From the NCBI GenBank assembly GCA_921293015.1, contig OV121088.1, positions 34,075,645 through 34,139,644 on the forward strand: 64,000 bases of DNA, written 5' to 3'. The position numbers and the translations under genes are program-made. This DNA is from Phorcus lineatus (lineage: Eukaryota; Mollusca; Gastropoda; Trochida; Trochidae). The notes beneath the pieces are model-generated. The model saw only the letters and a list, made by a program, of their open reading frames with translations. It was not told the origin of the DNA and searched no databases. Below, piece after piece: positions 41,878 to 54,199 of this stretch. The first letter of the stretch is position 1; the number at the start of each line of letters is the position of its first letter.

Positions 41878-44800
41878 TTATTTACTCAGGTACTCTGGAG
41901 GGACACACTTGTAGAACTTCACCTGTAAATATACACAAGTCCGGGACGTTAAGGTCACGAATTAGAAATGACGTTAAGGTCAGGCGCGTATTTTCTTGCT
42001 GTGTTGATGAACGAATTTAAGAGATGGCTTGAATCTACCTTCATCATCGCCACACTCGATGCACATTTCTAATCCCACTCCCTCATTTAAAAAAAATCCT
42101 CTCGTTTTCTAACTTATAAAAGAGCATTAAAATATATGTTTTTAAATTAGAACATCCTAGAACGTCAGATATGTTTTCAGTTGTAAAACTTCGTCACAGT
42201 AACGTTGTTTTAAGTATGGAGGAGTGTTACACGTACGTTAGTTTTCGATATCTAATCTAAAGGTACTTGCTGATGAAAGGCATGGAAAGGATGCAAAAAC
42301 AGTGTAAAATACACAAAAATACTTATGAAATTATATGTCTATACATTATTGTGTGCGATAACATTTGTTTTGTATTACATTACATACAGAACTTTCAGAA
42401 CTTTCGTAAACATATAAGGTTATTACCGTTATATACGACGACATACAGGAACTCGAGCTGTAAAAACATCTTCTATGTAAAAGATATGAGCACATGTGCA
42501 TATATGATATATCTATTACATGCCCCTTGACGATACCGCCGTTTAATAAAGTTACAATGTTATTACAGATTTTGTAATACCATCGCTTATTGACTGACGT
42601 CACATGGGCGTCACAATCATTAAGCATGACGTCACAATGTTAGCGGCGAGGCAGCAACGGTAATCTCGACTATTTTCATATTTTTTCTTTGATGTTATTC
42701 AGTGAAAAATATAAAAATACTTTACTCAGTCCCGTTTAATTACATATTTGTTAAACTCGTGAATGGTATTGGTATCGAACTCGCTTTCGCTCGTTCAATA
42801 CCAAATCCGACGCTCGTTTCATAAAAATGTTATTAAACGGGACGTCGTTTAGTATTCTCTATATGTCATATGCACCATGTAGATGATATTATCATTTAGC
42901 AATGCCCACCTCGTCGATATAGCCGATGAAGTTGACAAGTCCTGTTCCTTTTCCGATTGTCATAGAACAGTCAACTCGAGCCACGTCAGCCTCCAAACCT
43001 ATACAGGGAACAGATAGTGATCACACCATTGTGTGGGGTCGTCCTAGAGTATTTAGAAAACGTGAACTTGTTGATTAAAAAATTGAATTATTATAAAACA
43101 TGCAGAAGTTTTACATCGTTTATAGATAAACAAAATATTATTACTTGTGACATTTCTTTGGATCTCATTTTCTAGTCTAAAATGCAAAAGGTAAATGATG
43201 TTTTCACTAATTATGCCTAAAAGGTAATGAATATTAATAATTAATTGATGGTTACATATTGTGTTTAGAGATAAGGCATTGTTTATGTACAAAGCGGGGT
43301 CAAACATATCATAACACAATTTGATACATTTCATCAATTTTATCAAATTGTTAGTTTTTGAAAAAATACTTAATTTTAATATAAGAGCTCTTGTTGATGT
43401 ATAACATTTCCCAAATGATCATTTGTAAATAACAAGATCGTAAGCCATAAGAACTTTGTTGACTGTAATATGATTTGAAAAACATATGATCAAACCTGAC
43501 ATCCACCATTAAGTATGAAATCTTAAGTCAATAAAGTATCAGCTAATATTATGTAGGGTTTCGGGATGATATATATTACGAAAACAATAATAAAAAATAA
43601 GTAAGAAAGTGTAAGTGAGTTAGATAATCGAATGACAAATGGCATCCGTGGCATCAACTTCAAATTCGCAGCTGTACAAAACAAATTTCCTGTTAATATG
43701 AATTTGTCGTATATGGTAAACGACAAACAACTATTTAATGACTCTTTAGCTATCGTAAGGGCTACAATGAGCTGAAACGGGCCAACGCACGTTTCAAGAA
43801 AGATTTATTTCTACAAATTTTACCAAAGTTTATGCCAAATGTACATTGTAATATCTTCACAAGATAAAACATTTAATTTCCCCAATCCTTTTGAGCAAGA
43901 TCATTTTCATTTGCTGCTGCCTCTCTTTAGAACTCCCTGCCTAAAGACTTAAAATCATCTCCATCTCTCACTTCCTTCAAAGCACGCCTCACGACCCACC
44001 TTTTCCTTAGATACAAATAACTTTCTGCCAGCTTCTTTGTATATAGTTTTATTGGTGCTCAGGGAGCGCTTTGAGCATGACTGTGTGTTGTGGAGCTAGC
44101 GCTATATAAATATCCTACTTCTACTACTACTACCTAACATGACCATCCGTAGTAGTAGAGTATATATTCGTGTATCATGCCACAGGCAGCCATTTTGGAT
44201 GTGAACACCCTTTAATCATTTTGGGAAGGGAAATGAATTCGCATAGACTAACCTATCATATCAATTTCGTTTGATAACAAATTCAGAATCGTTATCGTGC
44301 AATAGGAAACAGGTATATTCGTTTCCTGGGATCACTTTATATTCCAACATCTTGTTACTGCCTCTCCTAAGTAAAATTATTGGTTTAACGTCATAATATG
44401 TTTATTGTGTTGACACGTTCCTTAAAAATGTTTTATCAGAAACTTAAAACATGGTTTCAGTGACCAAAGCTGTACGGCAAGCTTGACTTTCTTACTTTGG
44501 AGATTTTACAAGTGGTAAGATAATCTTACTGTACAGCTCTAATATGTATCAAGGGTGCCCAATTACTTTTATTGCTGAGTACAAACTGACCCCAAGTCGA
44601 CTCACCACTAGACACTACCTGCTCATAGTCTACAGACCACAACTCACCAGTTCCCTGTATGGGGTAAACCTCGTCATCGACTCTCAGCTCGGCCACTGGT
44701 CCATTCTTCAATAGGATCACCTCATGCCACACATTCAGAGACTGGGGATATAAAGTGTGATTATCAGCGATAACCCAGTGGTTGCGCCACTCGTGAAATA

Positions 44801-44887
44801 CCTACTTTATCGTTACTGGATAGGATAAATATGGTATTTGTCAAGGAAAGAAAGATATCATCTTTTTAAAATTCTACTTTTTCAAAT

Positions 44888-44919
<32 letters not shown>

Positions 44920-47900
44920 CGGATAATAAGTGTTGACTCGATGGCCTACAATTAATGCTGCACACATTTTCATTTTCATTTCCTACACGACAGAAGGTTA
45001 AAACCATTGTGAAAAAAACCAGTGTAGCTATTTATAACAATGTAAAATATATCACTGCAATCGAGCATGTAAGGTGCGTCATGTGAGAGAGTTTCATTAT
45101 TGATATCGAAAAATTTGATTATTATCGACACAGATAAGAATGTTCTTGTTTGTTTATACAACATAAACAGCCTCACTGCAAAAAGTATTGTTTTCTCATA
45201 ACATTTTACCTGGGGCAGTTAATACGAGCAATTTAATCTCTTGTATATTTGCGACAAAGGCTGAATGAAAAAATGTTCTTGCGGGTAAATATTCCAAACC
45301 AAATTTTGCAACTTTCTTATCAATTACAAGACCCCGTGTATTTTACCATTTTACATTACATATAACGTATAATCGGTCATTCCGTTTTTGAGATAACCCT
45401 CATAACAAAGTGTTTCAATCATTTAACACTTTAAATCTTTAGGCGAATACATTTTTCCGAAACCCTGTCTTATATCATAATCATAATAATAGGAAGAGAT
45501 ATGACGGTGATCTTAAATAGAATGTTTCTCTGGTGTACGTACAATATCCCTTGAGCTTGTTGTAACAGCTTGCCCATTTTTCAGTCTAAAGCCGCCATGG
45601 ATTGATCCAGTTTTTGGACCCGACTTCAACACAGCCACTCCAAAAGTAGCCTCTTTCTCACAATCACTGTTGTCGATCAAAGCAAACCTATCACCCTTCA
45701 CGTCCTCCTTTAAATCACTTTTGAACCGGAAGTATAACGTGAAGTTTGACCTGAACTCCATGTTGTTGAGAGCCCAGGCTATAATCTGGCGGTGTCCGTT
45801 GAAATAGACCGCCCCTCCCCCGACTGAGGCTGGCTCTGACCTCTGGATCCATGAGTTGACCCCAGCGGAAGCTGTACGACCAAGTACGTCCTTGACATTT
45901 TCGTCGAATGGGAAGTAGATGTATGGTTCACATTTTCCTTGGTAGATAAAGAATGGTATTATTTCATAAGTAAAATTGAGCATTTCAAAATCTCATTGTA
46001 TAAGAGTAAACTACTTATTAAGACATAAAATATGCATACTTGTTTTATGGTACAAGTATAAGTATGAGAACGATATGGCAATGTTTGGGTACAACATTCC
46101 TATTTAAAAGAAATATAGATTCCATAAAATATTCTAAGGTTACATGCTAGTTTTTAGATTATTAAGTACCGGTCTTTACGACGTCCACGGAGTCAATGCA
46201 ACTACAGAACTCATCTGAGAAACAATTCCTATTTAGATGAAAGATAGATTCCTTCAAATATTCTATACATGCTAGTTTTCTGATACTAAAGTACCAATCT
46301 TTACGACGTCCACGGAGTCAGTGCAACTACAGAACTCCTCTGAGAAATAATTCCTATTTAGATGAAAGATAGATCCCTCCAAATATTCTATACATGCTAG
46401 TTTTCTGATACTAAAGTACCAATCTTTACGACGTCCACGGAGTCAGTGCAACTACAGAACTCCTCTGAGAAATAATTCCTATTTAGATGAAAAATAGATC
46501 CCTCCAAATATTCTATACATGCTAGTTTTCTGATACTAAAGTACAAATCTTGACGACGTCCACGGAGTCAGTGCAACTACAGAACTCCTCTGAGAAATAA
46601 TTCCTATTTAGATGAAAGATAGATCCCTCCAAATATTCTATACATGCTAGTTTTCTGATACTAAAGTACAAATCTTGACGACGTCCACGGAGTCAATGCA
46701 ACTACAGAACTCCTCTGAGAAACAATTCCTATATAGATGAAAGATAGATCCCTCCAAATATTCTATACATGCTAGTTTTCAGATACTAAAGTACAAATCT
46801 TGACGACGTCCACGGAGTCAATGCAACTACAGAACTCCTCTGAGAAATAATTCCTATTTAGATGAAAGATAGATCCCTTCAAATATTCTATACATGCTAG
46901 TTTTCTGATAATTAGTTACCAATCTTTACGACGTCCACGGAGTCAGTGCAACTAAAGAACTCCTCTGAGAAACAATTCCTATATAGATGAAAGATAGATC
47001 CCTTCAAATATTCTAAGGTTACATACTAGTTTTCTGATTATTAAGTACCAATCTTTACGATGTCCACGGCGTTAGTGCAACTACAGAACTCCTCTGAGAA
47101 ACCTGTCCCAGTGGCGCAGTTGAAGGTGACGTTTCTGCCCCCGGTCTGCCATAGGTATTTTTGTTTGTCCGTGGGGTGGGCAAATCTTTTGCACTCTGCA
47201 AAATTCAATGTATTATGATAACAATAGTAAACATCAACAACAACACATTTTCTATGTTTCACCCTGTAGAAGAAAAATCCGTTAACCTTAATGGTCGAGA
47301 AATGGTATTAATTTAAAAAGGAATAAATACACTGTATGAAAATTACATCGTAGGGGCGTTTGCGATTATTCATGTCATTCCAGCTTTAATATGAATGAAA
47401 ATGTAATTTGCAAAATTGAAATAATATGTGAGATTTATCAATTTGATTTTTATATATATTGTTGTGATTTATATATAATTGTTGTTTAAAAACACAATAG
47501 CCCGTTTTTATTTCCTTATGCTGAAACTGAATGATTAGGTGCCCTGTACTCACGACAAAATGCTAATCGCTTGAGCTGGCAGGTAAAATCTCATCGGATT
47601 TTAACCTAATTATACGTAATTAAAGCCAAATTGTGTAAACATGAGGTTCTTTTTGCCCTTGCACGGTCTCCAATAGACATAAGAAAGTGAAGATACCCTC
47701 TGATAGTTTTCAATGTTTAATCTCCAGCATTATTTTAAGGTAAAGACATTGAATAGGTAGTAAAACCAATAAACCTGTATTTGAAAGCAAAATAAGAACA
47801 ATTTTGAATGAATTTGCTGTCATTTGACACTCAGTTATCATTGATAAGGCAGTTTTTAGGTGAACCCAAATAGTGACATAGTTTTAGTGGTCCTCAGAGT

Positions 47901-50900
47901 CTCCATGTATGGCACGCTGGCTAACGGCCTTGGACGAGTCCCTTGTATCAAACTAATGGAGACTTTGAGAACTAGTTTGATTAAAATCAACAGTGCTCCA
48001 AGGAATACTGTTATACTCTGTACTCTAGAGGGATTCGAACTTACTCTATCGAGGACTTTCCTCTCCGCAACGGTATTAAATTACCCTCGTAGCTCGCACG
48101 TTCTGACGCAATCTCGACAAGCAAGTCACAAAGCCTCCGACAAAAGCCTTCGGTGTCAGTATCTAAGGGCAAGTAACTCCCGTTTACCATTCATTAACTT
48201 TGATCACCGCTATCCTTATTTTAAACGAAAAGGTGATTTGTCCGCTAATGACTAGGTTTTGTCTGTGTTTAACTGGTGTTAGCAAGTGCGAACAAGGAGG
48301 CTGCTTTCAGACCATTGTGAAGAGTGAAAGCCTCTGATAGAGTACGTTCTATCCTACTAGAGGAATTTTATTTCTCGGAATATGGTCGAATTTAATCAGA
48401 CTGCTTTGAGAACCATATGCTACACTTATTCTATGGCATAAATTTGGTCTAAACTAATGCATAATCACAAGAATGTACGACCATACAACCTTATGTTCAC
48501 CGCTGAAAACGGTGCCATTCCTACCTGGAGCTATTGCTGTGTCATTGGAAGAGCCGGGAAGACAGGGGTCGTTACATCCGGGTGAGTCAACGCACGTGCC
48601 CAAGTCTTCGTCGAACCTCTGATCCCTGGGGCAGCAGTTATACTTGAGGCGTGCTGCTTCAGGGCACGTGAGGTAGCCATTACAGTTCCTCAGGTCCCGG
48701 ATTGAGAACGTGCGATTGTAACATGGATCTATGGGGGACAACAAATTAGAAATGTTCATGATTTTTAATATACATGTCATTAAGTACAACGTTGTTTAAA
48801 GAGATATGTTCAGCTTGCCAGCAGACTGCACTTTACAAATTGATTTATTGAATCTTGACTTATACTTATCAAATAATAATAGTGTTCATAGAAATGCGTA
48901 CATAAGTCACTTAATATGTCAATGCAAAAGAAAGCGAGTCGAAGTTTGTCTCTGAATGAAAAAAGTAAATGTTCACATCTTGATTATTGAATCTGATATG
49001 GGGCGTCCGATGACATTTGACAAAATTTAGATCGAGAAAGATTTTTTTTTAAAATTGTGTATGCATTAAATAAGTTCTATAAATGACCCACTTTGCGGGC
49101 AGTCTGATTCGCTTGGCCAGACACATTGTTTGACGGCCTGGGACCACAGCAGTCCCCGGGTACACTCCTTCACCTCTCCCCGGAGCGAGTTGTCGGACCC
49201 CTGGGAGCAGTGCACGAATAGGTGACAGTATCGGGGGTGGTTCACGTACCCAGAACCAGTCGAGGTATCACACTCCTCGCACATCTCTGCAAAAAGGGCA
49301 TGGCTCGTTCAGAAACACTCGTCGAGGTTACGTTTCAAAATTTAACATATTTTACATTGCGAAGAATTGACGGTGTTAAGGTGTAAAGCCAAAATGAAGA
49401 CTAAATATCTTTGTACCTTCAGTATCTTGCATTGCTGCACCTACAGTGGGTTGCATATATCTTTACCTGTAGTGAACGCATTCAGATTGCACTCTGATTG
49501 CGGTCGAATGCATTTAGATTGCACTCTGATTGCGGTCGAATGCATTCAGATTGCACTCAGATTGCGGTCCAATGCATTCAGAATGCATTCAGATCGCGGT
49601 CAAATGCATTCAGAATGCCTAGATCGCGGTTTTCAGGAAAGTAATTCTGCAAGGGTCTGTACATGTACCATCATTGATAATGCTTACATGAGTTCGTAAT
49701 TGAAAACTCGATTGAGGGATACTGCCTAAAAGGCCAAAAATTTATTCTAATACATTTAGTTATCACGCACATTAATGTGAAATATTCTGCGGGTTTTGTT
49801 TTTCATAATTCGATTTAGATATGTAGTATTGTAAATGAATCATTCAAACAACAAACAACAAAATATTTTTTTTCACATGGAATAGTTATAAAGAATCGAT
49901 TTTTCAACACTTAAAAACATGTTGATGGCGACGAATCCCTATAAATGATTGGGTATGTACGTTTTAATTTTAATATTATCGGTAAAGAATTTCATATCTT
50001 ATTTTCGCCCGAAATAAGAGAGAAAATAGAGAGAGAAAAATATGTTCACAAATATTATCAAATAAGACCAATGTTTACCTACAAATGATATTGGGGTTCA
50101 TATTTTTCATACTATCCCCTACGGCAAATATCTCTTTTAATGTGACGTCACGTCATTAACAATGCTTTGACGTCACAGTTTGCCTTTGACATTGCGTTCC
50201 AAATGTGACGACGGCGAGTACACTGCCAATGCGATTTTGATTTCAGTAATAAACAGAAAATAATATTCGTGGCCATGACATACTGGCTCTCGCTCGGGAG
50301 ATATCAATATTTAGGCACTCGTGTCGGAAATATAGTATGTCATGAACACTGATATAATATCCTCTATAAATGCACAATAAGAACACCCTTTTGATTATCA
50401 AACAGCTAGGAACTGTCAATGTTTTTTAAATGCAAATTGTCCCTTTTTAGAAATAATATTATTAAACAAAAATCTATTCAATGAAGCACATTTTATACTT
50501 TATAATTGCATGATATGATGTTATTTGTTTGTACGTTCATGTACCTAATATGCTGCAGTTTGCATCCCGAATTTATTAAAGTTCAGTTCAGTTGTCATAG
50601 CGAATGTGCAATTGACAATGATTGAATAAAAGCCATGAACGAGCTCGTTGGATTAGTGATATTAAAAAATCGTTTATATCTTTATATAGTTATAGCTAAC
50701 AAAAACATGAAACTGTTTTTACACAAACTATCAGAAACAAAAGATAGGTTAATGAATACATTGCATGCATGTAATCTTTTTTGAAAGTAGGCAATGACTC
50801 GTAGATACAAATCGAAGGTAGGTAATCGAAACCATCTACTGATTGCTAAGTGCACCTTATCTTTTTAACGCAGTGCAAATGTAGATAATTAAAACCTTCT

Positions 50901-51196
50901 ATTGATGGTCACGTACTCCTTATCTTATGGGTACAGAACGTTGATTAAGAATCAAAATCATCTACTGACAGCTAAGTACGCCTTAACTCAATCATGCCGA
51001 GGAAAGTAGACAATTGAAACCTTTTACTGATGGGCAATTATGACTTACCTTGTAGGTGCGTAGGAAAGGTAGACAATAAAAACAATCTATTGATGGCTAA
51101 GTACACCTTACCTTGTAAGTTTAGGGCGAAGGTATCAGAAGCATGTTGAGCAAAACTGGTTTCGGCAAGTACCACAAACAGTAAAATAACAAACAT
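41878..51196 (-). CDS. Secreted chitin-binding (CBM14 x2) and LamG protein, Pif-like shell matrix candidate
   Basis: Eight coding exons: 51112-51196, 49092-49286, 48525-48728, 47049-47195, 45543-45937, 44648-44741, 42910-42998, 41878-41922 (TAA). Phases are 1,1,1,1,0,1,0; product 417 aa. Residues 1-16 (MFVILLFVVLAETSFA) are a signal peptide. Residues ~30-92 and ~94-160 are peritrophin-A/CBM14 chitin-binding domains, each with the C-x5-C core (CHLFVHC, CNGYLTC). Residues ~162-210 are a third Cys-containing segment. Residues ~212-405 form a LamG/concanavalin-like domain, with YFPFDEN, FTLYFRFKSD, WHEVILLKNG and NFIGYIDEVKFYKC. CBM14 plus LamG in this order is found in molluscan shell matrix proteins related to Pif; the VWA domain of Pif is absent. 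A role in an extracellular chitinous matrix such as shell is inferred. It is head-to-head with the paralogue at 55461-61663. Its introns carry two arrays derived from its own splice junctions. Confidence 0.88.
42700..42865 (-). mobile_element. Inverted-repeat element (MITE family 2), copy 2, in intron 7
   Basis: The outer blocks gtcccgtttaat and attaaacgggac are inverted copies of each other. The centre, 'aactcgctttcgctcgtt', is the reverse complement of the centre of 15901-16040. It ends 'cgtttagtattctcta', matching 'agagaatactaaacg' in the other copy. Confidence 0.7.
42999..44647. other. Intron 6 of the minus-strand CBM14-LamG gene
   Basis: Apart from the LINE 3' end at 43895-44135, no feature is seen. 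The minus-strand frames at 43053-43346 and 43523-43726 are AT-rich shadows. Confidence 0.4.
43895..44135 (+). pseudogene. LINE 3' end: last codons of a reverse transcriptase plus tail
   Basis: It encodes NSLPKDLKSSPSLTSFKARL then TTHLFLRYK and a stop. This matches the typical end of CR1/L2/Rex-type retrotransposon polyproteins (LWNSLP...L...SL.SFK..LKTHLF). The Trp of LWNSLP is a TAG stop, so the copy is dead. The tail has 'gcgctttgagcatgac' and 'gcgctatataaat' followed by CTACTACTAC repeats, as expected for a microsatellite-ended LINE. Located in intron 6. Confidence 0.7.
44892..44919. repeat. (TA)n microsatellite
   Basis: About 28 bp of alternating TA in intron 5 of the minus-strand CBM14-LamG gene. 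Confidence 0.9.
46095..47110. repeat. 125-bp tandem array (eight units) carrying the end of exon 4 and its splice donor
   Basis: 'cacgg' of the motif 'acgtccacgg' recurs at 46186, 46311, 46436, 46561, 46686, 46811 and 46936 (exactly 125 bp apart), then at 47065 inside the true exon 4. A partial unit precedes the first. On the minus strand each intronic unit contains TTTCTCAG, then 45 nt matching the end of exon 4 without a stop (EEFCSCTDSVDVVKI or close), then GTAC or GTAA. The 45-nt blocks are at 46170, 46295, 46420, 46545, 46670, 46795 and 46920 (starts, plus-strand numbering). The copy nearest the exon has Cys changed to Phe. Confidence 0.9.
47196..48524. other. Intron 3 of the minus-strand CBM14-LamG gene; possible SINE-derived block
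   Basis: The plus-strand open frame at 47860-48255 is not gene-like. It includes 'gagggattcgaac' (complement of a B box), and 'ccttggacgagtcc' recurs at about 60770, so it is probably a dispersed repeat rather than a coding exon. Confidence 0.4.
49470..49630. repeat. ~35-bp minisatellite in intron 1
   Basis: About four to five imperfect copies of a unit containing 'gaatgcattcagattgcact' and 'ctgattgcggtc'. It is in intron 1 of the minus-strand CBM14-LamG gene. Confidence 0.8.
50817..51131. repeat. ~63-bp tandem array (five units) carrying the exon 1 donor
   Basis: Units start with 'gtagacaat' or variants at about 50818, 50881, 50941, 51006 and 51069. The last unit includes the end of exon 1 and its donor (on the plus strand 'ccttaccttgtaagtttagg'). 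The neighbouring unit has 'acttaccttgtaggtgcg', that is, a second well-formed ACAAG/GTAAGT donor 60-odd bases into the intron. Confidence 0.8.
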
Positions 51197-51328
51197 GTTA
51201 ATGTCCAGTTATTCGATATATCGAAGAATAAATACTAGAATATGATATATCCAGCTATTCGGCTATTCGTCAGCACATCCCCTTCAACTGAATCGCTTCT
51301 CTCTTTTGGAATTTTTGAAAGATCTTCA

Positions 51329-51335
51329 TTTTATA
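51329..51335 (-). promoter_or_regulatory. Probable TATA box of the minus-strand CBM14-LamG gene
   Basis: TATAAAA on the minus strand, about 135 bases upstream of the start codon at 51196. Transcription would start near 51300, giving a 5' UTR of about 100 nt. Confidence 0.35.
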
Positions 51336-54199
51336 TGAGGACCAGAGGGACAAACAAAGTCTTAATCCGAGATGAGCGAAGAGGAACTCGGGATTAACAG
51401 GCGCCCATATGCAAGAGTCAAGGTTCTTTCACGTCAACCAACAGATTTAAAAGCTTTCTATAAACATGGCGTGGAATTTAGGAGATTACGGTTTTCTCAC
51501 TAAGATGTACCAGCGTAATACGATTATAACACTAGAGTGTTGTTATCGATCAGAATCGCTAATTTATACCAATATGTTGTTACTCTAATAAACCGAATAG
51601 AATAAAATTGATAATTTTTCAGCAACTGCCAGTAGTTTTCGATCAAAATTACACCATTCGTTAATTTGAGCATACCTGTGTGTAATGAGTGTTGTATGTT
51701 AACTGCGGTGATTTACTGTAGGTGAAACCTTCACCATGGGTTCTTCTGGAAATCTATTGTATGAAATATCAATTTAAAATGTTTCACATTAATTTACAAT
51801 CCGAGTACACCATTATACTTATTACTCTAAAATAATTCTGAAATCAGAAGTTGACCACAAAATAATGGGTATCGATGAGGTTTTTTATTTTTCATCCTAA
51901 AATGTTTTCTGTTCAGTATCGCCTCTTGTCGGACAAACTTGGTTTAAACAATGTTTACCGTTTGGTAAAACGATTATCTAAAACATGTGACAAGTCAACC
52001 GCTTCTAACCTGTAGCATAAGAAAACTATTACCGAGTTGTTTGTTTGAAGAGGGAGATTTGCGTTCCAAAGAATACCAGGGAAGGCTAACAAAAACAACA
52101 AAAAATATCATGTACTTTTAATGGAGCTCTGGACACACGTCTATTGATAGTGTGGTATATTGCAACCTTCAATAGTATAATTTTGTTTAACTAAAAGTGA
52201 CTATTGTCACCTGGACAATGGAATGCTCATTTTCAATTTTTTTCGGTTCAAGCAAATGACAATATACAGTTTAATGTCCCGATTTTACCGGAAATTAGAC
52301 GTAGTTTTGAAACTTACCTTAACAAGCATAACGATTGTTTTTGGTTGATGTTGTTTAAGTAACTAAGTTACATAGTAATGAAATGTGTGATTTCAGCTTA
52401 AGTACAGATATAAAGCTGTTTTCCATGTTCTACGAGAACCTTTAATTATCATTTTAGTTTAATTGTAGGCTTACCTTTCAATTTCGATTAAGGTAATTTG
52501 AACCCAATTCAGAACATACGTGGCTTGTACCAAAGCCAATAAAGGGGAAATTAAACGTGCCCAATGTCACTCTAAAGTATAATAACAGCGGAAATATTTA
52601 ACATGACATAGTGAACCATGTACTGAAACATTTGTCTTAAAATATATTTATTAATTTTACAAAATGATGACTTCCTTTCAGCGACAATGACAGTTTCATT
52701 AGTCAGATTTGAACGATATTATGTTATACGTCACAACAACGTTAACACTAAATTCGTTGTAAAAAGATTTGAATTCGTTTATATTCGTGTTATAAATATC
52801 ACGTGAGAGCTTTTTATAATAAGGTTTAACAAAAAAATTAACTTTAGCATCTTAATCAACTCTCAATAAATCATGAATCATTTCACATTTAAAACATATA
52901 CAACTTAAATGTCTGGAAAATATTTACTCAAAAAGCGAAACATTAATATGTACGTATATATAGCATAAGATTATATCATAAAAATATAACTTTTTTTAGT
53001 TACGACCAATGCGATTGTAGAATAAAAAGTCACAAGATCGTTATTTTCTGATTTGATATAGATAATTCAAATTATCATGACGGATGTTAGGCATGGTTAA
53101 CGTAGACCAAACCTTATTTCAAGAGAAACACATATTACATATCACCACATATCTACCACACATCGTCTCTTGCTGGGAAAAAGCTGAAAACTGGTTTTTT
53201 CCTATCGCAACTCTCAAATTGACGAACATATTTACTGAGACTAAGTAGATGTCGGTCAAATGAGTAGTGACCTTTACAGAGCCTAAATGACCTCTCATGT
53301 TTTACTGCAGAATTCCTTATCTGCTGCAAAACTAGTTTTGTAAACCTAACGTCAATTCGTAGTTTTTCTTTTATTTGTACATGATCGTTTTTCAACACCG
53401 TTTCTTTTGTTGTAAGTCTAATAGCACCTGTGTGACACTTGTAAGCTAACAAGTGATCGTTTCACGATGACCAAGTGAAGTGTCACTTAGATTTTGAAAA
53501 TGTGTGTAGCATTTATCTACTGCATTTTGACACACATGTCACCTTATGTATAGTGACAGAGTAACCTAGGGCATCAAAATGCTGAATCTCCCCCTTTCCT
53601 ATTAGATAAGTTCAGTTGTCCTAGTTGGTCTTATTTTACTATATATCAAGAATTGATTATGTAAGAAACTAAAAACCTTATTTCACATTTAGAATCATGG
53701 CACCTCTCAAGAACCAGAACCAGCCTTGACATTGATATTACAAAATTACAAAAAAAAATAAAAAAACAATAAATTCTACTCGGGGACCCAAAGGCAAATG
53801 TATTAATAAATCACATTTTCATTATTACAATAGAATATATCAATAAACTAGATTTACTTCCAATGTTTTAAACATCAACAATCTGATTCATTGCATAAAA
53901 TATAATTATCACCCCAAAGGACCCAGAGGACCCCAAATTTAAACAAAAATGGTCATGTCTCTTTTGAACATTGTATCGTGAGTCTCTTTCACTCTTGCAC
54001 TCTGTAACTGTCCACTATCCCCTGTTTACCTCTGTCTCAGTCTCTCAGTGTATAATCGTTAATCGTTCTTGTTACAACAATTTATCTTTTCATATGTTCA
54101 AATCATATAATTTAATTGTACCATTCTCTTGTCTGTAATAAAAAAAAGAAAAAAATGAGTTGATTATGTTAGGCAAGACAATGAATTGCATGGGAAACA
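51336..54199. other. Spacer between the divergent CBM14-LamG genes
   Basis: No exon recognised. The 99-codon minus-strand frame at 53153-53452 has a mixed composition but no known domain or visible splice context. Shared regulatory sequence may lie here, but no specific element could be assigned. Confidence 0.4.

Noticed and set aside
47860-48255. 131-codon plus-strand frame
   Set aside because: It contains a SINE-like B-box complement and a block repeated near 60770, lies antisense in an intron, and has no domain.
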